From Dendrolimus kikuchii (taxonomy: Eukaryota > Arthropoda > Insecta > Lepidoptera > Lasiocampidae): 64,000 bases of DNA. Where the stretch lies: positions 4,115,210 to 4,179,209 of the forward strand of contig CM034407.1 in NCBI GenBank assembly GCA_019925095.2, read 5' to 3'. The translations under genes and the position numbers were made by a program. The stretch's first letter is position 1, and each line of letters begins with the position of its first letter. Below the pieces are notes generated by a model. It searched no databases, was not told the origin of the DNA, and saw only the letters and a list, made by a program, of their open reading frames with translations. Below are positions 10,060 to 21,541 of this stretch, in pieces.

Positions 10060-10954
10060 TTTCACTATAGATGTCATGGATGAGCCGGTGCAATTTGACG
10101 CCATCAGACTTATTGTCTTTCTACTTGAAGATAACCGTCAGTTTACTCACATACTGCTGATTTTCGCCACGAGCCATTTTATAATCTGATTCGAATTTAA
10201 TTGCAGCATAGTCAGGGATTCTATTAACACTACTGGAACATTATTGTTCCAGTAGTGTGAAGCTTTCTCTTGTGCATTTCTTCGGACAACGGAACTGTTG
10301 TGAAATATCTATCATGGTAATTACAGCTCCCAGGTGGGACATTCTTGATCAATGGAAAATTACAGAAAGGCCTAGTCCAAGTGTTGTATCTCCAAACATG
10401 GTTTTGGCCCTCTGATATATGCAAAGTCCGAGCATCAGTCCTTCACTTGTAGTCAGTACAAAGATTTTTAAGTCCACCTGGGCGTGGCTTGTTTCTGACT
10501 ACTTAACGAAAAATGCACCTGCCAGTCAATGGGACCATTTGTTCATCAATTTAGTAAAACCCGGGGACCCTTTCTAGTTTATTGCAAGCAATTTTAACCT
10601 TGTCGATCATCGGCTTACTTTCCACATTAGGTTGGTTCTTTCATTAGGTGGAGCTTCATCTGTATCTCCGACGTGTAATGCATTTAGGATAGTTAAAAAT
10701 TGATCACGAGGCATTTGCTTGCTAATAATCTCCAACTTTAAACCGAAACAGCTCTCAAGTGCATTGATTGGAACTCTCGGGTAGTGAATAAATCCAATGA
10801 TGATGTGAACAGAAAAAACTTTGGCTATATCAACTGCTGTAGTTTTCAGTTCACGGCCCGTTTTTCTGAGATAATACAGGTTTGTGCATCTGGATACTTC
10901 TTCAAAAAAAACTTTGTCGAAGTAGTCAGAAAAATATTCCATTGGAGTCCTCAC
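10060..10954 (-). pseudogene. piggyBac-like transposase fragment
   Basis: The N-terminal piece (10954-10607) reads TPMEYFSDYFDKVFFEEV and CTNLYYLRKTGRELKTTAVD with IIIGFIHYPRVPI, a PiggyBac DDE_Tnp_1_7 start. After a break, 10424-10230 reads NYHDRYFTTVPLSEEMHKR and TGTIM, matching the H.FFDN.FTS...L...G...TGT region. Then PDYAAIKFESDYKMARGE (about 10150-10220) and KDNK follow. Several stops; no TTAA-flanked termini identified. Confidence 0.85.
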
Positions 10955-11089
10955 GCTGGTTTAACAGTTTCTCAAGCTAATTAACTTTACGTGGACGTTC
11001 AAATACTAGAATTTTGGTAACGTCCTCTAGAGGACGCCAAAATCAAAATCCAAAATGCCACTACGGTCATATCCAACATATGTTGGTAT

Positions 11090-11493
11090 CACAAGAAATT
11101 CAATTTTAAAGCAACCAAATGTACTAAACTATGTAGTTGGACGCCTCTGGAAAATTAGTCCGACAATCAGTAGAGGCGGCTGGTGATTCTTCTCCTGCCG
11201 GCCGCCGGCTGTTTGTTACTGAAAAAAAAACCCAACGCCAGTTCTTCATTGACACTGGCTCGGATCTGTGTTGTTTTCCTCGAAGATTTCTAGAAGGCCG
11301 TTTGTCGTATCAAGAATACAATCTCAGTGCCGCCAATGGGAGTTCAATAAGAACATATGGATATATTCCGCTCTGCTTAGACCTAGGTCTGAGACGTGAC
11401 TTCAATTGGAATTTCGTTATTGCAGATGTTGAGACCCCTATCATCGGCTCTGATTATTTGAGTTTTTATAATTTATTGCCGGATTGTCGATAG
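11090..11493 (+). pseudogene. Ty3/gypsy (CsRn1-like) gag end and protease
   Basis: CWYHKKFNFKATKCTKLC (11090-11143) is the unusual Gag-end zinc motif (C-X2-H...C-X3-C) of CsRn1-type gypsy elements. After two stops, the open frame to 11493 holds the retropepsin: FFIDTGSDLCCFPRRF (active-site DTG), YNLSAANGSSIRTYG, and IADVETPIIGSDYLSFY. RT is absent because another element begins at 11494. Confidence 0.88.
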
Positions 11494-12960
11494 AAACGAA
11501 TCAGAAACAGAACTTTATCTGCATCACCTCCTAGGGTTCCGTCATCTAGGTACCACACATTAAATTTTGAATTGAAACGGGTGATGATGGGGTGAATCGC
11601 AAAGCTGAAAATGGTTGGTCCGAGGGGATAACCCTCTTGACAACCAACGGCCAAGTCTATTAAATTATTTTTGTACATTAATTTAGTGGATGTACTGTAG
11701 CATTTCCATAGAAAACCAAAGGAGTTGGAAATTTTTTCTTTAATTTGGGTCAAAAGAGCGCCCCTGTCTACGGAATTGAAGGCGTTTCTAACATCCATTT
11801 TCAGCAATATCTCTCTGCTATTACTGTCAAGAAATGTACGTAGAGCATGAACCGCTGCCTCGCACCCGTCTTGGGTGCCAAAACCGAGTTGGACTGGCTG
11901 TAGACAGTTTTATAACACCTCTTTATGTTTGGTGCAACATATTTTAGCGACGAGACGGCGGTACGTTGTGCCGACGGCTATTGGGCGGATACCTCAGTCT
12001 TTTTTTTTTAAGTACACAAAGGTTGGCACCGTAAAGTACGTCTAAAATATCGTTATGAACCCGGCCTGAGATCATGAGATTGATTAAAGCTGTTAGATCC
12101 TGCAGGAGTGTCTCGCCAGCATGACCGTTACCGCCACTCGTGAAATCTTTTAAATGTTGTGGTGTCAAGCCATCGAGGCCTTCTGCAGAACCAAGTCTAA
12201 AGGAGTTAATAGCTTTTAGCACATCCTCCTTAGATGCACGCAAGAATAAGTTTAAAATATTGGGTCCTTCGGGTAGATGAAGGTCTGTTGCTGAGGGTGG
12301 ATGTTTATCTTTTAAGGTCGCAAGCGTTTCTGCATTATCGGATGCTATTTTGTCTTCGGAGAAAAGCAGACGTGCGGCGCCGCTAAGGTCGCCGTCAGCA
12401 ATGTGGCTCTCGACTAGTTAGATTGGTGCTCTGTGGCGGTATTTCTTATCGTGTTGGAAACTGTTAATTAAACTATACTGATCATTAGTATGTATAGTTT
12501 CTTTGGTGTAATTTGATTTAATTTTCGAAGTAAGCGAATTTTCGATGTTTGTTGATGTATGTAGAATTTAATAGGGTAAATTTAGGAGAAGTTCCCAAGC
12601 GCGTTTAGTTTTCAGACAGGACCGTCCCGATTGTTTCTGACAAAGTCTCAGCAACCGTAATTCTGGCTCCTCGAGGCAAACGTTTAAAGATAGTTGTATG
12701 CTCTTTGTGGTTGTTAAGACACAGGGAAAATGGCAAATTTTTGGAGCTTTGAGGTATTACGTCCAGGCCAGTGGTTTCTGAAATGGTATCTGTTTGAACA
12801 GGTTTAGGAGTTTTTGATATATGGATTTTTAAACCTTTCTCCCCTTTGAAAAACGCACCTGGGAACATTGCTGGCATCGCACGAAAGTTTCTCCGATATC
12901 TGCCACATTCAGGTGGCTGGCTCCATGAGAGGATTTGGGCATTATACCTTTTAAGGAACC
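11494..12960 (-). pseudogene. Non-LTR reverse transcriptase with N-terminal zinc finger
   Basis: Minus strand. From the N-terminal side: a remnant C2H2-like finger (CQQCSQVRFSKG..., GLKIHISKTPKP, about 12800-12900); DGDLSGAARLLFSEDK (about 12370); INSFRLGSAEGLDGLTPQHL (12190); LKMDVRNAFNSVDRGALL (11750); GCQEGYPLGPTIFSFAIHP (11600); and the catalytic VWYLDDGTLGG (11530). Stops and frameshifts occur throughout. The YLDDGTLGG type with GDLSGAARLL is a family I recognise from invertebrate genomes, but I cannot assign its clade. Confidence 0.85.
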
Positions 12961-13289
12961 TTTTAAATATTAAGAATATAGAAATGTACCTTGTCAAAGA
13001 TTAAGTATATTCAAAAGGGCAAACATTATTTTTTGTACAATATAATACCTATGTCTAATATATTTTTTTAGAAATAAGATATATAGAATATAAAGTTGAG
13101 GAGGAGTGTAAGTTATTTAGTCTCAGAAATGGCAACTTTATATTATGTAATATGCTGGTAGCATCTATGCTCTCTGAGTGTTCGCCATATTTAGTCTATC
13201 CGCAACGTATGTTATTATATAATGGTACATAATAAAAAGAATATAAAGTGGACATGTCTGTATAATTTAAAGAACCAAGAAAATCCAAG

Positions 13290-13529
13290 TCATCAAAATT
13301 GTACACAGAACCTTTAATTAAAAGAACAGAAAATTCATTGCTGAGGTGGAATGAAAGAAAAGCTGTGTATCCGAGGCTATATAAATACATGCTCAAAAGG
13401 CTAAACATCACTGCCACGTCGGTACCAGGCGAGCGTGTATTTTCGAAAGCTGGTCTGACATTAAATGAAAGGCGGACTCGGCTCACAACAAAAAAATTGT
13501 CGCAATTACTATCTATAAGTTGTAACTAA
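13290..13529 (+). pseudogene. hAT transposase C-terminal fragment
   Basis: About 75 codons: LLRWNERKAVYPRLYKYML, then ITATSVPGERVFSKAGLTL and ERRTRLT. This is the hAT dimerisation domain of ZBED1/4-like transposases. A stop follows at 13527. No upstream catalytic domain is attached. Confidence 0.85.
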
Positions 13530-13790
13530 AAATGTAAATATTAATTAATGTTATTTATACGTTGTAGATCAAAATTATCCAAATCGATACAGCCATTCTC
13601 GAGTTTTAGCGAAACAAACGAACAGCAATTCATTTTTATATATATAGATTAAACTTTTATTGACACCCGAACATTCAGTACAATAAGATATACGTAATTG
13701 TTAGCGGGCTGTACAACACAGGCATATTTCTGACAGGTCATGTTTAGAGTACTGAGTACTGTTCGAATGCCATAATACGCGGTGCGGAAT

Positions 13791-13810
13791 GTCATGCCAT
13801 ATGGCATGAC
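13791..13810. repeat. Perfect 20-bp palindrome
   Basis: GTCATGCCATATGGCATGAC is its own reverse complement. It lies between two hAT fragments. It may be a remnant of element ends or chance. Confidence 0.8.
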
Positions 13811-13844
13811 TTCATAGAGTACTGTTATGAGCGTGATTACTACA

Positions 13845-14125
13845 CACATACGCTTAAATTATCTATTAAACACCCATTAAAGAACCCAGAAATCTCTAAA
13901 ATCATTAATAAAATAAAAATAGCTATTAGGCATTTCAAACAAAGCAAAGTTGCCTGGGACAAATTAAAAAGATGCCAAGAGCAAACGGATATTACTCCGA
14001 AAAGGCTTATACAGGAGGTACCCACAGGGTGGAACTCACATTATCCAGTGACGTATGGACCATTTGCAAGGAAATGTGTATAATTCTCCAGCCATACGAA
14101 GAAGTGACACGTGAAGGTAGTTGAC
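13845..14125 (+). pseudogene. hAT transposase central fragment
   Basis: Reads AIRHFKQSKVAWDKLKRC, RLIQEVPTGWNS, then after a one-base frame change DVWTICKEMCIILQPYEEVT, matching the central region of ZBED-type hAT transposases. About 50 codons between the W-N-S and the V-W segments are missing. It is in the same orientation as 13290-13529 but out of order with it. Confidence 0.75.
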
Positions 14126-14559
14126 CTTCGTGTGAATGTAAACTCTTACTTAAATTCAGTATCTGGTAGCCATAGCTAATTAAGGTTTATCATAAGATAG
14201 TTGTATGCAAGTGAATCTATATCTGTTTATCGAGAATAAACGCTGAAAGTACAGCTTTATCTTGTTTTATTACTAGCTCTGATTATTCAGTATTCTTCAT
14301 TACAGAGAAACCTTTAAATATTCGCTGGCTAGCCCTCTATTCATAACATATTACCTTTTTTACAAAAAGGCCTGCCAGTGGGTAACTAATTTATGACTAA
14401 AATTTCAGTTTATAATATTCAAATGTCCTTTATACATAACTTTGTTTTTTTATAAATAACATTACTATTCTACAGATAATAAGGAATGATATATGCTAAT
14501 ACAAAATTTTCGGATGATCAGCAAGTTTTTTATAACATTGTCTGGATAACCGGTTACCG

Positions 14560-14745
14560 GACGATTATTATTCGTCCGGTTACCGGACCGTATTGTTTGG
14601 TAGTACTTGTGGTAGACGGTGTTGATTGTTCAATACAGCTCCAGAGGTTATCGTGAACGAGAACCACCTTCATTACGAACTTCAAATTCGCATAATTAGA
14701 CTTACCCTCTAGCCTTCGAACGTTAATTGTGTATGTTCTCTCATT
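14560..14745 (-). pseudogene. Ty1/copia gag N-terminal fragment
   Basis: VRRLEGKSNYANLKFVMKV followed by VLVHDNLWSCIEQ is the conserved N-terminus of copia Gag (L.G.NY..WKF.MK..L....LW). It is truncated on both sides and joined to the CsRn1-like gag at about 14820. It has no zinc knuckle. Confidence 0.7.
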
Positions 14746-14822
14746 ATTGTTACTACTGTTTAAACAATAATATACAAATATCTTTATAATTGTATTAAAA
14801 CACACGTAAACGTCTACCATCT

Positions 14823-15443
14823 TTCGTAATTCCGCGATTCTGAGCCGGGATTCGCTGACGAAGAGCTTGGTGCAGGGAAATTTGATGAAGTTGGAGCCAT
14901 GACTCCTGGCGCCACAATCTTCTGTATATTGTCGGCCAGATCAGCAACTTGTCCAAAAGAGTGTGTGGGCTGCGATGCTAGAGACTTTGAAGTAGGCGAC
15001 TGCTCCAGATGGACCTCAAAAAATCTTCCGGTCTTTCTGTCTCCTAGTCTCATGCGTTAATAATTGTCGCACTTTTTCTCGTCGGACGTTGTCAACCGCT
15101 TTATGAACTCGCATTTGATTTTATCATATTTAAATCTGAGTGGCGGGTTGATAATAACGTCTTTCACTGCTTTACCGTGACAAATGTCCAAATTAGTGGT
15201 GACGAGAGTAAATTGTGTGGCATCATCGACAATTCCTAAGGTCTCATACTGACCTTCCAATAGTGCAAACTATAGATTCGGATCATCCGGACAAAACGGT
15301 GGAACTTTTAAATTTAATTGTCGGGTGAAGGATGGGTCGGTGTAGCCGCACATTTCCTTTTTGGATCGGCGCTTTGTTACATTTGGGTTTGCCGATACTA
15401 CTGAACTGTGGCTGTCTCCTGATTCACTGCTTGATTGACTCAT
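14823..15443 (-). pseudogene. CsRn1-like gypsy gag
   Basis: Starts at the ATG at 15443 (MSQSSSESGDSHSSVVS). It continues through KVPPFCPDDPNL, a stop at about 15272 where relatives have Trp, YETLGIVDDATQFTLV, VKDVIINPPLRFKYDKIK, EFIKRLTTSDEKK, and after a frameshift GDRKTGRFF and HSFGQVADLADNIQKIVAP. This order is diagnostic of CsRn1-type Gag. The element's start (PBS, LTR) is just upstream; protease and pol are lost. Confidence 0.88.
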
Positions 15444-15458
15444 TATGTGTGTGTGAGT

Positions 15459-15467
15459 GGGTCACCA
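15459..15467 (-). promoter_or_regulatory. Primer-binding site, tRNA-Trp type
   Basis: Minus-strand TGGTGACCC sits immediately inside the LTR end and before gag. CsRn1-clade elements are known to prime with tRNA-Trp, whose 3' end complement begins TGGTGACCCC. Confidence 0.65.
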
Positions 15468-15468
15468 A

Positions 15469-15950
15469 TGTGGAGTGTTATGGGTGGTGCGGTGTTGGCG
15501 GCGTAGCCTTCCAACACCGAATGACACTCACAAATGAAAAAGAGTTAATATTTTATTTTAGCCCACAAAATGCGATTAAATGAGTCACTTTTGAATAACA
15601 ACAAGCAGATATTACAATAGATGCATTTGACAACACTTCAACAACGGTCATTCGGCCGCACTGCCGATCGAACGACTCGGGTGCGTGTCCACGGGCGATA
15701 CGATTGAATAGACGCTAGTAAAATACTATAAATATTTATTTATTTTCATTAAAATTTACTTAAAACTCCACAAATACCATATTAAAAGATGTTAATTTTG
15801 TTGGAACTTAGTTTCTAATCATTATTATCTTAAATACCCATCCATATTCTTTCTTATTTCCTACCGTGTTAATAACAAAACTATACGCGAGTAGAGGGGG
15901 CGCACCGAGCTACGTGCTAAGGAGCGATCCGACACACACAGCGCTATTAC
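15469..15950 (-). repeat. CsRn1-like 5' LTR (outer edge uncertain)
   Basis: On the minus strand the LTR ends ACACTCCACA next to the PBS. Upstream are an AATAAA-like signal region and a GC-rich tract (CGCCCCCTCTACTCGCG) near the outer end. I place the outer edge at about 15950 (TGTAATAGCGCTG), but no second LTR is present to confirm it. Confidence 0.5.
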
Positions 15951-16189
15951 AAGTCGAAAAAACCTGTATATTTTGAAACTTAAATAAATAAATTGCTAAA
16001 CATTTTGGACCTTTTACTTCGGACACCATTTTTAACAATTTGTAGCCAGCACAACAACAAGCTCAAGCCAATCAATCCTTTTGTTCCGTCCTTACATACC
16101 CTATTTGTGTCCTTACTATACTAATTAATTTACATTACGTTCGATTACGGTTACGGTATCTTTTTATTTAATTTTACCCGCTTCTCCTA

Positions 16190-17600
16190 ATGCCGCGAAA
16201 GGTAGAAAGTGAAGATCTTCGGGATCTTATCAAAAAACGGGGATTTATAAAAGGTAATTTACCTTGTTCAGAATGCTGAACTAAGTGAACGCTTACTAAA
16301 GTCCGAGACACTATTTTATAAATTCTCCGATATTAAAGGAGTCTTTGAAAACCAGTTTTATGTAATAATGGCCCAAGATAAATGTTTTTTAAAACATAGA
16401 ATAGAATAGAATAGAATAATCATTTATTGCTATAAATGTATGCGTACATAGGTGTTTTTTGTGGTAATTGTCTCAATACATTTTGCCTTATTAGGCGTGC
16501 AATTTTCACATCTTATAATTAAAACTGAATTGAATTCCAGTAATTACTATAATAATTAAATAAATTAGATTATATTAAATTAAATGAAAGAATTATTAGA
16601 GAGGAGTCTTTGAAAACCAGTTTTATGAAATAATGGCCCAAGATAAATGTTTTTTAAAAGATACTGGTAAACATTTGACGGTACTTATGACCAACGGTTA
16701 GAATTTCGTGATACATTCCAGTCTCTAATTCAAAATAATAACGACATTGACAATGTCCACAAATTTCATTATTTACGATCGGCCTTGATGGGTGCCGGAT
16801 TACATTGCAAGTAATCAAATCTCTAGTTTTCATCTGAGACCTATACTCGTATTACTGCCTGGGACCTTTTAGAGAATAGGTACAATAATAATCGTTCGTT
16901 AATTCATAACCACGTGAAGACATTGTTCTCTACCCAGTCTATCAGTAAGGTATCTGCCGTTCAAATTTGTAAACTCATAAGACACTATTTTGAGAAATAT
17001 ACGCGCACTCAAGACCCTGGGTGAACCCACAGATAGGTGGGATACCCTGATCATTTATATAACTGTGTCAAACTTAGATTCTTCAACTGAACAGGAGTGG
17101 GAGCTACATAAAAGTAATGGCAAATTATCTTTATCGGATTCAGTTATCCGTATCCCTTTATTCTATCAAAGGTGCTATTATCGACTGCACTCGTGGAGAT
17201 AGGGATTAATGCTAATAAGTATCACACAACGCGAGCATTGCTCGATAATGGCAATTAACACTTTTTTATATCCAAATCTTTGTATAAGAAAATAAATATA
17301 CCGCTATTACAGTCCGCTGTTCAAGTCATAGGCGTAGGCAATTCAGTCACTCAGTTTACGCAGTAATGTCACATTCAAATACGCTCTAAAACTAGTTCAT
17401 ATATCACACGCTTTGTTTAGTTTTGTCGCACATAATCACTGACTTACTGTCGCTAGACCGCGATCATAGTATTAATATTCCGGATAACCTGGCCAGTTGG
17501 CCACCATTCCTTTTGTAAAGATGTACAATTATAATCCTCCCTAGATGCACATAATGTTTCACATTAAAGCTATCTCTACGCTTGTAGTTATAATAATGAG
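16190..17600 (+). pseudogene. BEL/Pao gag-protease fragment 2
   Basis: Starts at MPRKVESEDLRDLIKKRGFI (16190). Gag coding continues with frame breaks (FYKFSDIKGVFENQFYVIM) and is split by a 207-bp insertion. It then reads IRALKTLGEPTDRWDTLIIY, ITVSNLDSSTEQEWEL, and a retropepsin-like domain with ALLDNGN near 17240 (Asn where relatives have Ser), VIGVGNSVTQFT and IPDN. It decays near 17600, where an oppositely oriented BEL gag begins. Confidence 0.85.
16395..16601 (-). mobile_element. 207-bp retroposon insertion with 58-bp flanking repeats
   Basis: The insertion begins with an (ATAGA)n tract (minus-strand tail TTCTATTCTATTC, 16395-16420), typical of a LINE/SINE 3' tail. It is bordered by the direct repeats 16337-16394 and 16602-16659, 58 bp with one mismatch. 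The repeat is BEL gag sequence, so it is target DNA duplicated on insertion. Confidence 0.75.
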
Positions 17601-17619
17601 GTTAAGAATTTATTAAATG

Positions 17620-18665
17620 AACACTAGAAAAAAATACTTTCTTTGCTTCTTCATATAAGAATGTAGACAAGATTTCAAGTGTAGGTTTACCTGAAGCGAT
17701 GAGCGGATGACTGTAGGTCACCCACTTGGATATAAGGATGGCAGACATCTTACCCAATATGATGGTAGCGACAGTCATGCCCTACAAATATTCCTGTGTG
17801 CCAAGTGCCTGTACCGCTGCTATATAGTTTTGTACTTTAACTGAAAATTAAACTATTTCTTTATGATAATCTTGTGATATTGAATGTAATTTTATAAAAT
17901 CCTGCAGAATCTTTGATATTATGTTTTCTGGGTTTCCAAATTGAAGTTGCAATGTAGCCATAACTGTTTCCGGGGATGAGGCGCCGATGAGAAGCGCTGC
18001 AACACAATCCTTAGCTGCCTCATTTAGGCACTTCCGTAAACGCCACAGGTTCTCTTTGGGGGTAAATTTTTATACTTCTATGGACTCTTCATATGATTGT
18101 TTAAATTGGACCCATTCCATGCAGTCCCCGGCAAATGATGGTAGGTCTCGGAGTGTAGATATGCGGCTCAACAAGCTAAAGTCTGGACCATTGGGTGCTG
18201 AGCCTGTAAGATCCTTCAGTGCCTTAACAAGAAAATATACCGTCGTCCCGCCTTTGTCACGTGATGTCGTTGGACCCGGCTTGTTGCTATGTCGTGTGTG
18301 CCTTTAGTTCCTGATCGCCTTGTTCTATCCTTTGTTCAATATCCGTACCATTCGAACGCTTGTCATTAGTGCCCTTTTGGCTATATTCCTCTTGTAAATC
18401 AACTAGATCTGCCTCCAAGCGTTTTTCCACAAGAATCAATCTCGATGCGAGTTTTCGCCTCTGCCGCTTTCAGTTCCAATTGCTTTTTGCGCGCCAGTAA
18501 CGAGGAAGACATTGATTTTTGTGAAGTATGCGACGTATCTCGCATAGCGTTGTTTCTGCTTACACCGGCGCCGTCTTGGTTCTTTCGCGTCTGCAAAATT
18601 TACTTCTCGGGAGTGAAGTATATATAATTAGATCCTAACGCAGGATCAGATTGTAGCTGGCTCAT
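17620..18665 (-). pseudogene. BEL/Pao gag fragment 3 (minus)
   Basis: Starts at the ATG at 18665 (MSQLQSDPALGSNY). It then shows a Lys/Glu-rich coiled coil (ARKKQLELKAAEAKTRIE, VEKRLEADLVDLQEEYSQ), LPSFAGDCMEWVQFKQSYEE, FTPKENLWRLRKCLNEAAKD, LLIGASSPETVMATLQLQFG and ILISKWVTYSHPL, ending EILSTFLYEEAKKV. This is the full Gag helical module of a BEL element in near-continuous order with four to five stops or shifts. Confidence 0.88.
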
Positions 18666-18866
18666 AGTTTTGGGTAATGCTTGGAATCTCTACAAAGCGA
18701 AATGGTGATTTTGTGCCAGAAATAAAAACGACGCCATCGAATGTTAAAAACGGAAGATTTTATTTTCTTTTAAACAAGGTTAAAAAATGATATCGACAAA
18801 CAAGGAACACATACACTCTCGGGTAATGAATGGCTGCGCCAGATATTCACGTCGGTAACACAAAAC

Positions 18867-19762
18867 GTGTATAGTTCAATGCAACTTTATGGCGACTTTA
18901 TCGCACATTCCTATGCGCAGAACGCGATTTTAGGTGATAGAGGGACGAGGTCGTCGGAGGACGAGGTATATCCTGGCTCGCTCTCTCGTTCGCTTTCTCG
19001 TTTAGGGGACTTCCGGAATATGCTTAATTTCCCGCAGCTGAACTGGAATTTCATCGATGATCCGAATATGATATACGACTTGAAGGAAGAAGATGCCTCG
19101 GAAACAGCTTTCACACATGAAGAATATACTGTATCAACACCTGTTAGGCAAATTTTAAGTACGACGAGGCCACCAGTTGAGTTATCTCCGTTAGATCTTT
19201 CCCCTAAGACACCAACTACGTCGAGACCATCCGCAAGTGCACTAATCGCACCTAATGTTTCTAATAAGAGTCCACAAAGGTTGGAATCAGAACCAGAACC
19301 TGCCTTACCACAAACAAGTGCTTGCTCGGAGTTTGAGCTAATGCCCATTGGTTTCAGTTCTCCAGCTAAACGTTCAAGATCATTGTTTGATGGACATTCG
19401 CCTCTGTTCTGCAAGCAGATGTATAGAGACGCACAAATAAATATTCATGCAGCAGAACTGAATATATCTCCACATCCTAAGATGCCCTTCAACAGTAGAA
19501 GCAGTGAAGATGACATCTATATCTGCTCTATAGTAATAGAAGATGTCCAAATCTCCAATCTCAACGGCTGGAAAAGCAACGTTTTGTAAAGATGCTCGTT
19601 GATAATGTCAGTGTGTTTAAGCCCAATAAGGAGCCTACTACGCTGGCTGAGCGCTGTATTAATATTGGCAATCACAGCCCTATCTCAGTGCCACCGTACC
19701 GACTATCTCTTCCGCGTCGAGTAATTTTAGAGCTAGAACTAAAAAAAATTTTGGAGAAAAAA
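18867..19762 (+). pseudogene. Ty3/gypsy Pol linker and RT start
   Basis: A 240-codon uninterrupted ORF (18867-19589), Ser/Pro-rich in its middle, with FPQLNWNFIDDPNMIYDL, which resembles the segment after the protease in some lepidopteran gypsy elements. Out of frame, 19590-19762 reads TLAERCINIGNHSPISVPPY and RLSLPRRVILELELKK, the start of a gypsy RT, then stops. The linker assignment rests on that adjacency. The protease itself is not seen. The ORF could also include non-element sequence at its start. Confidence 0.55.
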
Positions 19763-21300
19763 TAATCACGCCTTGTTCTCATGATGAAAGCCGCCATAAA
19801 CTCTCATTAAACTTTAAGAACAATATCATTTCGATTTCTTGAGTCGGAACATACGTTTTTGCCGAATGATTGATATTTTTCAAGAGTCGAAACGGCTCTT
19901 AAACATCATCAACGTATATATACAGCCGAAGTATATATAAACATTATTAAAAACAGTAAAAAAATAAAACCTCTTAAAGTTTATAAAATGCAGAAGACTT
20001 ATTTTTATACCACAGAATAATTGAAAAAAATAAATAAATAGAAAAATCAATGATAAAAGTAAAATTAATTATTTACATACAAAATAAATAAAAAGTGAAA
20101 AAGATAAAATGTTTTATATCTTTATTAAGTTCGGAAGACATCATCGATGATGTCGATAGCTTTGACGGAGATTTAGACACGACGTTAAAGTTACTAACAT
20201 ACCCGATGACGATATTGAGTTAACCAAACGATATGACTGACCTTTTTAAATAAACAAATTATTTCCTAACATTTGTCTTTTTGATTTCATATTTATATTA
20301 AACTTATTTAATTTTATAAAAATATATAAAATATACTTGGATCATTTTTGCAAATTAATTAGGGATGAGGGTTCATATAAAAAGTAGTTTAGCGAATTCA
20401 ATTTCATGTTTAAATAAAGTATACTCCAAGTTAATCTCAATACCAATACAAGACCAATTCAATCCCAATGTCAATTTTGAAGTGACGTGATTCGGTACTA
20501 CTGAAGCAACATTGGATTAAAATTAAGATTAGATTGCGATTGTTTAGGACGCGTGAAGTTAGTTCCATAAAGCGTCGCATTGGTGTTGGTCAACACATCA
20601 AAATAATTCGCTAGTAAGACTTTAAAATAGTTAATCTTTTAAATAACACGAGTAATAAATAGATATATTAGTAAAGATTGTTTGACTGATTAATTGTAGC
20701 ATTTTAAATTAAAATCTGAAAAACAACATTGTTTAAATCATAAATACATTCATGACTTTAACTGTATGTGTTGTGACCGTTGCCTACACTATCATAATAC
20801 TCAAAGTTCTCTCAGTTCTCTGTCGAATTTCCAAATGTAAGTGGAATTAGATTTTCAGAGATATATTGTGTGCCAGCCGTGATTTAAGACAGTTATACAA
20901 GTGGAATCCTACTGTAATAAAGGATATTGTATCAATTATCTAATAAGTCGTAAGTACAAACTCAATCCGTTTTAATATATTAAAGTAATACTAATATCGT
21001 ACTTCAAAGCAGCTGTTAGTTGTTTGTGTTTCTTTCTTATTTTGCCGATCTTATTGTTTATTTGTCACTTGATGAGAGCTCATTACACAAGAAAGTTTTT
21101 GTTAAAATGTTTGGGAATGCCAAACATAAATAACAACCCATCGTTCACATAACCCAATTAAGTATGCATAATTGAAGTGTTTTGTGATAAATATTTAGGT
21201 CGTAACAAAAAAATACGCTTTAGTATTTTTTACTGAACTTTTGATTTGTATTAACCAATAAGTTAACCAAGTAAGATTCTACATTATTGTTTTTTATATT
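19763..21300. other. AT-rich intergenic DNA
   Basis: No ORF or recognised element. A short acidic-coding stretch at about 20140-20190 (DIIDDVDSFDGDLD) is too short to assign. A GTAAGT donor-like site occurs at about 20838. Confidence 0.6.
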
Positions 21301-21305
21301 TTAGA

Positions 21306-21541
21306 TACACCAGCAACCACTCCGCTTCGAGGCACAATACCACAATCCTGCCGATGTTACCCTTCAACCCCGTGCAGATATTTAGATAAAGATAATGTGC
21401 TGCAATTTGTGAAAACAGAAGATGAAGCAGTTTGCACAGGAATTTCTGAAAATGTCTGAAAATCTGGGCAATGTAGAAAATGCTCTCGTATTAATCTCCA
21501 ATACCATTTTGGAAATTGCCAGGAACATGCCAGAGCCTTGA
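21306..21541 (+). pseudogene. Possible terminal exon of an unknown protein
   Basis: Follows a TTTTTTATATTTTAG acceptor-like site. One frame reads DTPATTPLRGTIPQ...; another, from 21425 to a TGA at 21541, reads MKQFAQEFLKMSENLGNVEN and ISNTILEIARNMPEP, an amphipathic C-terminus. A frameshift lies between the two. The tail resembles C-termini of Myb/SANT-like regulatory proteins, but I would not press that. Confidence 0.3.
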
